From Synchiropus splendidus (Eukaryota; Chordata; Actinopteri; Syngnathiformes; Callionymidae): 64,000 nt of DNA. The translations under genes were made by a program, and so were the position numbers. The notes under the pieces are model-generated. The model had not been told where the DNA came from. It was given only the letters and a program-made list of their open reading frames with translations, and searched no databases. The stretch is from assembly GCF_027744825.2 (NCBI RefSeq), contig NC_071348.1:1987563-2051562 (forward strand), read 5' to 3'. Every line of letters starts with the position of its first letter. The first letter of the stretch is position 1. Shown piece by piece: positions 63,126 through 64,000 of the stretch.

Positions 63126-64000
63126 AGTCCTGTCAAATCTGACAACCATTCTCTTTCATTTTGGTCAAAAATTGTTTTTCTTCTTACATATATTTATCTC
63201 TCTTTATTATGAAGCTGTTAGAATGTCTTTTGTAAGTTGGTATGTATTGTCACGATTGTATTTCTGGAAATATTTAGCCATAAAGTGTCTACAAAGCTCA
63301 CGGAAGTCAGATCGGACACAGGTGAAGGAGACTTCCTCCCAGGTCCAGAGGAGAGCAGTGTCTTCTCCCCTCCCCTAGTTTAAAGCACAGTCTGCCAAAT
63401 GAAAAAGAAAAGCCAGAAGGCTCCAGTTGTGAGTGGCATTGTGATTTGTCTCCAGTGGTGTCGCTCGCCTTCTTCGTCCAGCTCGCCTTCCTGCTGTTTG
63501 CCTGGTTTCAGAAGTCAGCACTCCTGTTCATGTTTTCAGCTCCAGTGAGTCACTCTTCTATATCTGTGTGTGCGCGCGCATGTGTGTCTGCTATTTCAGC
63601 ACTTTTCAGCTGTATCGATTCAAAGCAGCCTGCAGGGGGAAAAGCAGGCTCCTCTCCGCCACACGCATGCACAGATGTGTGTACACTTTAACACACAGGC
63701 GTGACTGCACAGTGAGGTGCTCATGACCTGCTCCGGGTTTGTGCAAGCTCCATCGACGCAGCCCTCATTGAAAAGTAAATGTGTGTTAAACACCACGAGC
63801 ACATGTTGTGTGTTCCTGACCTTCACTTGCTGAATCTTATACTCAGCCATGGGTAGGAGAGACCTGAAACTGAGCGGCAACTCAAAGGCTCTATATGTGT
63901 GTGGAGCTGTTCATGGGTGTCACATTACAAGGTCAATCTTTCTGCAGTTTCCTCACATCCAAAATGTATGCTTGGCTAGTGCATGTGAGGATGTTATATA
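63126..64000. other. gene-free stretch to the window edge
   Basis: No gene is recognised. A short tgtgtgtgcgcgcgcatgtgtg alternating tract is at about 63561-63585. Confidence 0.45.

Noticed and set aside
1..64000. CRISPR array, bacterial defence island, integron or prophage
   Set aside because: The window is vertebrate-like nuclear DNA with spliced genes. No regularly spaced direct repeats or bacterial gene organisation were seen.

Overview
This window looks like ray-finned fish (probably percomorph teleost) nuclear DNA. The evidence is spliced genes with GT-AG introns, a very compact five-exon INO80C gene, a two-exon Scratch zinc-finger gene, non-coding DNA rich in microsatellites, and remnants of transposon families common in fish: non-autonomous hAT elements, non-LTR retrotransposons, an LTR element and a tRNA-derived SINE. 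There are no bacterial operons and no CRISPR array. I found no convincing undescribed system.

Two genes are well supported, both on the + strand. (1) ino80c (coding 7082-8338, five exons, 192 aa) encodes the Ies6-like INO80C subunit of the INO80 chromatin remodeller. It has a TATA-less, ETS-motif promoter just upstream and a polyadenylation signal 16 bases past the stop. (2) A Scratch-family repressor, best matching scrt1, has coding exons at 44465-44579 and 50334-51061 (280 aa). It carries an N-terminal SNAG motif, the Scratch motif and five zinc fingers, with a TATA-box promoter at about 43.95 kb and a 5.75-kb intron.

Layout: 1-3.5 kb has no recognised gene. A CpG-rich block at 3.56-4.26 kb may be a promoter or first exon, possibly of a minus-strand gene. 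A broken non-LTR retrotransposon lies at 5.85-6.69 kb, followed by ino80c. A minus-strand polyadenylation signal about 120 bases beyond that of ino80c hints at a convergent transcript I could not identify. From 9 to 43.9 kb is a gene-poor desert holding hAT-type elements (18.4, 21.8, 24.5, 34.5 and 36.5 kb), an LTR fragment (16.6 kb), four copies of a dispersed repeat of about 100 bp, retroelement scraps and a few stretches that could be regulatory. The Scratch gene follows. From 51 to 64 kb the DNA is gene-free, with long AT, CA, TG-variant and CAG microsatellites, a SINE (53.7 kb), a hAT end (56.1 kb) and LINE tails (60.9-63.1 kb).

The two genes have separate roles: one is a housekeeping chromatin factor and the other a neural transcriptional repressor. 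The large desert beside the developmental regulator suggests, but does not prove, that it contains long-range control elements of the Scratch gene.
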